A stretch of DNA of 7,750 bases from an uncultured Flavobacterium sp. (lineage in GTDB: Bacteria > Bacteroidota > Bacteroidia > Flavobacteriales > Flavobacteriaceae): positions 1 through 7,750 of the forward strand of contig CAMFLD010000118.1 in assembly GCA_945957245.1 (NCBI GenBank), written 5' to 3'. The notes beneath the pieces were generated by a model. That model was given only the letters and a program-made list of their open reading frames with translations, did not search any database and was not told where the DNA came from. Every line of letters begins with the position of its first letter. Position 1 is the first letter of the stretch. Both the position numbers and the translations under genes were made by a program. Of the stretch, positions 5,007 through 7,750 are shown piece after piece.

Positions 5007-5327
5007 TTATTCCCATTTGTTTTGTTTCTCCTTATCCATGAATTCCTTGATTTTTCTTTCTTCCCATTCCTTTCCCATTAGCATTCCCGGCATAAATACC
5101 GAAAGTCCGTGGGCTGTAAGCCCAATTCCCCAGAAGAAAACCGTGTTGAAGGTTTGCCAGCGCCAAAAATTCTCATCATGTTCCATATTAAAATATTTAG
5201 CAACAAGCAGCCCAATATTCACAACAATATAAATTATGAGATGGGTATAGAAGCCTTTGATCTTTTTGACCCGTTTGAGCGCTTCCTGATACTTTAGTTC
5301 TTCGGGGGTCATAAAACTATTATTCAT
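5007..5327 (-). CDS. 2TM-domain protein, third stand-alone copy
   Basis: This 106-aa protein is essentially one 2TM domain. A charged N-terminal helix ends in KIKGFYTHL (22-30). A membrane helix spans about 28-44, a short linker follows with an FW (54-55), and a second helix spans about 60-80 with WGIGLTAHG (66-74). A strongly charged amphipathic tail reads WEERKIKEFMDKEKQNKWE (88-106). The domain is common in Bacteroidota membrane signalling contexts; its activity is unknown. Helix-loop-helix topology predicts both ends in the cytoplasm. The first ATG (5327) overlaps the previous gene's last codons by 8 bases (5320-5327). An internal ATG at 5312 (M6) is an alternative start. It is paralogous to the two upstream genes and to the kinase C-terminus. 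Confidence 0.92.
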   Translation of the reverse strand: MNNSFMTPEELKYQEALKRVKKIKGFYTHLIIYIVVNIGLLVAKYFNMEHDENFWRWQTFNTVFFWGIGLTAHGLSVFMPGMLMGKEWEERKIKEFMDKEKQNKWE

Positions 5328-5631
5328 ATTTTTTCTGTTTTTCCTGTTCCATAAATTCCTTGAGCTTTCTTTGTTCCCAGTCTTTTCCCAGAAATGGCGA
5401 ATAATTGAACGCTTTCATTCCGTGGAAGACTACTCCGATTCCCCAACCCAATAATGGCCAAAAGAACCAAAGGTATTCCGGTGAATATTTTAAATTGATA
5501 ATCATCATAAATATATTCACTACGATGTAGGCCGTAAGGTTTACATAAAATCCTTTGATTTCGTCAACCTGTTTTTTGGCTCTCAAATATCTTTCGTATT
5601 CTTCGTTAAATTTTTCCATGATTACTCCCAT
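5320..5631 (-). CDS. 2TM-domain protein, second stand-alone copy
   Basis: This 103-aa single-domain 2TM protein has KGFYVNL (26-32) at the entry of the first helix (about 28-46), WGIGVVFHG (63-71) in the second, and the charged tail WEQRKLKEFMEQEKQKKYE (85-103). The first ATG (5631) overlaps the preceding gene by 10 bases (5622-5631). A second ATG at 5619 (M5) is 2 bases after the preceding stop, has a GGGAG about 5 bases upstream, and gives a 99-aa protein. The shorter form may be the real one. Either way translation is probably coupled to that of the upstream copy. The tail is almost the same as in the other copies, which suggests a shared binding partner, possibly the kinase or each other. 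Confidence 0.9.
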   Translation of the reverse strand: MGVIMEKFNEEYERYLRAKKQVDEIKGFYVNLTAYIVVNIFMMIINLKYSPEYLWFFWPLLGWGIGVVFHGMKAFNYSPFLGKDWEQRKLKEFMEQEKQKKYE

Positions 5632-5945
5632 TTATTTTGTTTGTCATGATTCATATATTCCTGAACTTTTCTTTGTTCCCAAGCGGTATCAAATACTTTC
5701 TCTCTGAAGAATAAACGTATTCCCTGCACCGCTATAATGAATGTCCATATCCACATAATAGTTTCATTTATATCGCGGATCGGCCAAAAGTTGAAAGGTG
5801 CTCCAAGATAGGTTTTGGTCAGATAAACCATCAGGGCTATGATGTAAATCAACAAGTGTGTATAAAAACGTCTTATTTTATGTACTCTGTATTTTGCCAT
5901 TTCTAAGGCTATATCCTGAGAATTGGTTGAATTAAATCGTCTCAT
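5622..5945 (-). CDS. 2TM-domain protein, first stand-alone copy (divergent)
   Basis: This 107-aa paralogue of the neighbouring 2TM proteins has RRFYTHL (25-31) before the first helix (about 28-44), a second helix at about 62-80, and the tail WEQRKVQEYMNHDKQNKWE (89-107). It departs from its siblings in the second helix. The WGxGxxxH motif seen in the other three copies is replaced by MWIWTFIIAVQG (64-75), which keeps the W and the final G but has Q where the others have H. The gap to the kinase stop is a single base, so translation is likely coupled. No signal peptide is present. The function is unknown, and the missing histidine suggests it has specialised. Confidence 0.9.
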   Translation of the reverse strand: MRRFNSTNSQDIALEMAKYRVHKIRRFYTHLLIYIIALMVYLTKTYLGAPFNFWPIRDINETIMWIWTFIIAVQGIRLFFREKVFDTAWEQRKVQEYMNHDKQNKWE

Positions 5946-5946
5946 A

Positions 5947-7278
5947 TCAATTCCATTTATTTTGTTTGTCTTTGTTTAAAATCTCCTGTATTTTTCTTTC
6001 TTCCCATGATTTTCCGTAGCCAAATGTTTCTACAGCATGGAAGATGAGTCCCATTCCCCAGCCAAATATTGGGAACCAAAACCATTGGAAACCTCCGGTT
6101 TTAAGATTTATGAATACTAAAACCGGAATAACGCAGCAATAAGAAATCAGGTTACCGTAAAATCCTTTGAGTTTTTCTACCCGGTCTTTGGCTCTCATAA
6201 AAGCCATATTTTCATTGTATATATTTTGTGTTTCCATAAAAGCAATTTGTTTAGTAAGTATCGGAATCTTTACTTTGAAATAATTTTCGTTTTCCTCAAT
6301 CAGTAGTTTTCTTTCTGAAATCAGTCCGTAACGGTTAACGATATTCTGAAGCCCTACGCCTCTCCTGTCCTGTAATACTTCTTTCTTCTGAAGGTTATTC
6401 TCAACTATGAGGTAATTGTTTTGGATATAAATCTTTATGTGCAGTGGTTTCTGTTCACTTACCACATTATGTTTGATTGTATTCTCCAGCAGAAGCTGCA
6501 ATGAAAGTGGTACTACTTTGGCTTCAGGATTATCAAAATCAGTTGGGATTTCGTATGTAATACTATTTTCAAAGCGCATTTTCAATAGGTTCATGTAGGT
6601 TTTGGCGAATGCCAATTCTTCAGTAACCGAAACCAGTTCTTTGTCTTTCTGTTCCAGAACATAGCGGTAAATTTTGGATAACGAAGTTGTAAAACGCTGG
6701 GCATTATCCGGGTTTTCTTCGATTAACGAACTCAATACATTCAGACTGTTGAAAAGGAAATGCGGATCAATCTGGTTCTTGAGGCTTTCAAATTGTGCCG
6801 AAGCGGTGTTAGCAATAATCTTTTGTTCTTTGACCCTGCTTTCATTGTACTCTTTGTAGATATAAAAAATATAAAAGCAGAGCAGAACGATAAAAGACAT
6901 TGCGGTTGCAAAAACATAATTAGCCAGCTTTTCATTCGCCCAATATTGCTTAAAAGTATTCCCTTCGATAACCACATCGGAAAAGATGCGAAGCAGGAAA
7001 ATGGTAAAGATTGTTGCAACAAAAGCGAGAATAAAACCTAATATCATTCTTTTCAAAGAAAATCTCTCACCCGCATATTTTCGATCCAGATAAACGAAAA
7101 CCGAACGGTTAACGTAACCCAAAACTACAGAATATAACATAGTGTAAAGAAACATTACTCCCAACTGACGGTTGAACTCAATTTTGGCACCATAAATAAA
7201 ATTGATTAAGATAATTACGAGAAAGATGATTATCCCAATTGATATTGATTTTAATACTTCTTTTATGGTGTGCTTCAT
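5947..7278 (-). CDS. LytS/YehU-type sensor histidine kinase with a C-terminal 2TM domain
   Basis: This is a 443-aa inner-membrane kinase. Four N-terminal hydrophobic helices (about 10-30, 39-60, 77-97 and 120-141) form the sensor, with no recognisable extracellular domain. A short coiled linker (142-160) leads to the His_kinase (PF06580-type) phosphoacceptor motif QIDPHFLFNSLN (169-180) with H173. The ATPase part has the N-box LLENTIKHN (263-271; N266) and the glycine box RRGVGLQNI (305-313), so the catalytic residues look intact. The ATPase domain is compact. From about residue 350 a 2TM domain is fused: KGFYGNL (371-377), a helix at about 374-392, WGMGLIFHA (407-415) and the tail WEERKIQEILNKDKQNKWN (425-443). 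The kinase core is thus tethered to the membrane at both ends. It starts 7 bases after the small upstream gene and probably signals to the LytTR regulator at the end of the string. Confidence 0.95.
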   Translation of the reverse strand: MKHTIKEVLKSISIGIIIFLVIILINFIYGAKIEFNRQLGVMFLYTMLYSVVLGYVNRSVFVYLDRKYAGERFSLKRMILGFILAFVATIFTIFLLRIFSDVVIEGNTFKQYWANEKLANYVFATAMSFIVLLCFYIFYIYKEYNESRVKEQKIIANTASAQFESLKNQIDPHFLFNSLNVLSSLIEENPDNAQRFTTSLSKIYRYVLEQKDKELVSVTEELAFAKTYMNLLKMRFENSITYEIPTDFDNPEAKVVPLSLQLLLENTIKHNVVSEQKPLHIKIYIQNNYLIVENNLQKKEVLQDRRGVGLQNIVNRYGLISERKLLIEENENYFKVKIPILTKQIAFMETQNIYNENMAFMRAKDRVEKLKGFYGNLISYCCVIPVLVFINLKTGGFQWFWFPIFGWGMGLIFHAVETFGYGKSWEERKIQEILNKDKQNKWN

Positions 7279-7285
7279 GATTCCT

Positions 7286-7468
7286 TTATTTGTTTTTTTC
7301 TCCTTTGTATACTGCCGATGCTAAAAACCCGACTCCCATTCCTATCATAGTTCCTTCACCGCCGTGATTCAGTACAGCTCCTATTCCCATTCCAATAAAC
7401 ATGCATCCTATAAATACATACCAAGATACATGACTGTCTTTTTCTTCTTGATTTTCCCTATTTTCCAT
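7286..7468 (-). CDS. Small glycine-zipper membrane protein
   Basis: This is a 60-aa protein with a charged N-terminus (MENRENQEEKDSH) and two short hydrophobic segments (about 15-33 and 38-54), each with a GxGxG-type pattern: FIGMGIG (24-30) and MIGMGVG (41-47), joined by the loop LNHGGEGT (33-40). The near-repeat of IGMGxG suggests a helical hairpin packed by a glycine zipper. It ends 7 bases before the kinase start and begins 24 bases after the TPR-like gene, so it is likely co-transcribed with both. I do not recognise a named family. Because small hairpin proteins can bind sensor kinases, a partner role with the kinase is possible, but the sequence does not show it. Confidence 0.8.
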   Translation of the reverse strand: MENRENQEEKDSHVSWYVFIGCMFIGMGIGAVLNHGGEGTMIGMGVGFLASAVYKGEKNK

Positions 7469-7492
7469 GGTAAATTGATTTAGCCGGTTTAA

Positions 7493-7750
7493 TTATTTTT
7501 TACAGCTTTCAGCTAAAATCTGCTCGGCTCTGTCTTTACCCCAATTTGGATGAAACGGAGTTTCTGGCTTAAAGTTAGCAAAAAGTTCTAATGACTTTGT
7601 TAAAGCTTCACACATTGGTTTGATATCCGTACCCCAGTATTTAGCTCCGCCAATTTCAAACTCGGCTTTACCATATACCACTCTTGGGTTTTTGGGATCA
7701 ATAACCAATGCTTTGTTGTATTGTTCCAATGCCAGCGCACTGTATTTCTG
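7493..7750 (-). CDS. C-terminal part of a TPR-like protein (partial)
   Basis: An 85-codon open frame runs off the right edge. The real start is outside the window; the TTG at 7727-7729 is an ordinary leucine codon within ALALEQYNKAL, not a start. The beginning (YSALALEQYNKALVIDPKNPRVVYGKAEFEIG) has the A-x-x-x-Y-x-KAL-x-x-DP-x-NP spacing of a tetratricopeptide repeat; TPRs usually form scaffolds for protein binding. The rest is a conserved-looking tail with KYWGTDIKPMCEALTKSLE and FHPNWGKDRAEQIL, ending SCKK. It has W and C residues that might be structurally important. The gene lies upstream of the glycine-zipper and kinase genes in the same orientation. The full protein is needed to name it. 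Confidence 0.85.
   Translation of the reverse strand, partial: QKYSALALEQYNKALVIDPKNPRVVYGKAEFEIGGAKYWGTDIKPMCEALTKSLELFANFKPETPFHPNWGKDRAEQILAESCKK

Noticed and set aside
6741..7041. Two 93-codon open frames, one on each strand
   Set aside because: Both overlap the membrane and H-box region of the histidine kinase in other frames and have no protein-family features.
7493..7729. Complete 78-aa protein starting at a TTG
   Set aside because: The frame is open to the window edge, and the TTG is a leucine in a TPR-like helix, so the gene is a partial one.

Overview
The window looks like a chromosomal contig end from a member of the Bacteroidota, most likely a flavobacterium. Four things suggest this. 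The DNA is AT-rich. Start codons are mostly preceded by A-rich stretches rather than Shine-Dalgarno sequences. Putative promoters fit the TTG / TAnnTTTG pattern of this phylum. The gene content (2TM-domain proteins, a LytTR regulator, a mitochondrial-type heme A synthase, a four-helix-bundle 'S23' protein) is typical of flavobacteria. Bases 1-28 are not biological: they are Nextera/Tn5 library adapter, so genomic sequence starts at about base 29.

Region 1 (29-800, + strand): the last 22 codons of an unidentified gene run into an 8-bp tandem repeat array. A four-helix-bundle (S23/IVP family) gene follows, enclosed by further 8-bp arrays of the same family (consensus ACTTTGNN). The outermost left array is in inverted orientation to the other three. 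A decayed 3' fragment of a second copy of the bundle gene lies between the last two arrays.

Region 2 (804-2350, + strand): heme A synthase (ctaA/COX15) and a tightly coupled 162-aa four-helix membrane protein of unknown function, closed by an inverted-repeat terminator shared with the convergent operon.

Region 3 (2356-3520, - strand): a two-gene operon for exported thioredoxin-fold proteins, a TlpA/ResA-like protein (WCAPC) followed by a peroxiredoxin-like protein (CNTC). It has its own candidate promoter and a perfect 8-bp inverted repeat that ends at the start codon.

Region 4 (3547-7750, - strand): a long, tightly packed gene string, read from the right edge. It holds the C-terminus of a TPR-like protein, a 60-aa glycine-zipper membrane protein, and a LytS-type sensor histidine kinase with a 2TM domain fused to its C-terminus. 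Three stand-alone 2TM proteins follow that overlap or nearly abut each other, then a multi-pass membrane protein and finally a LytTR response regulator. Four related 2TM modules in a row, one fused to the kinase, followed by the regulator, suggest a membrane-embedded signalling assembly. The kinase and regulator are each recognisable families; what the 2TM array does is not known from the sequence.
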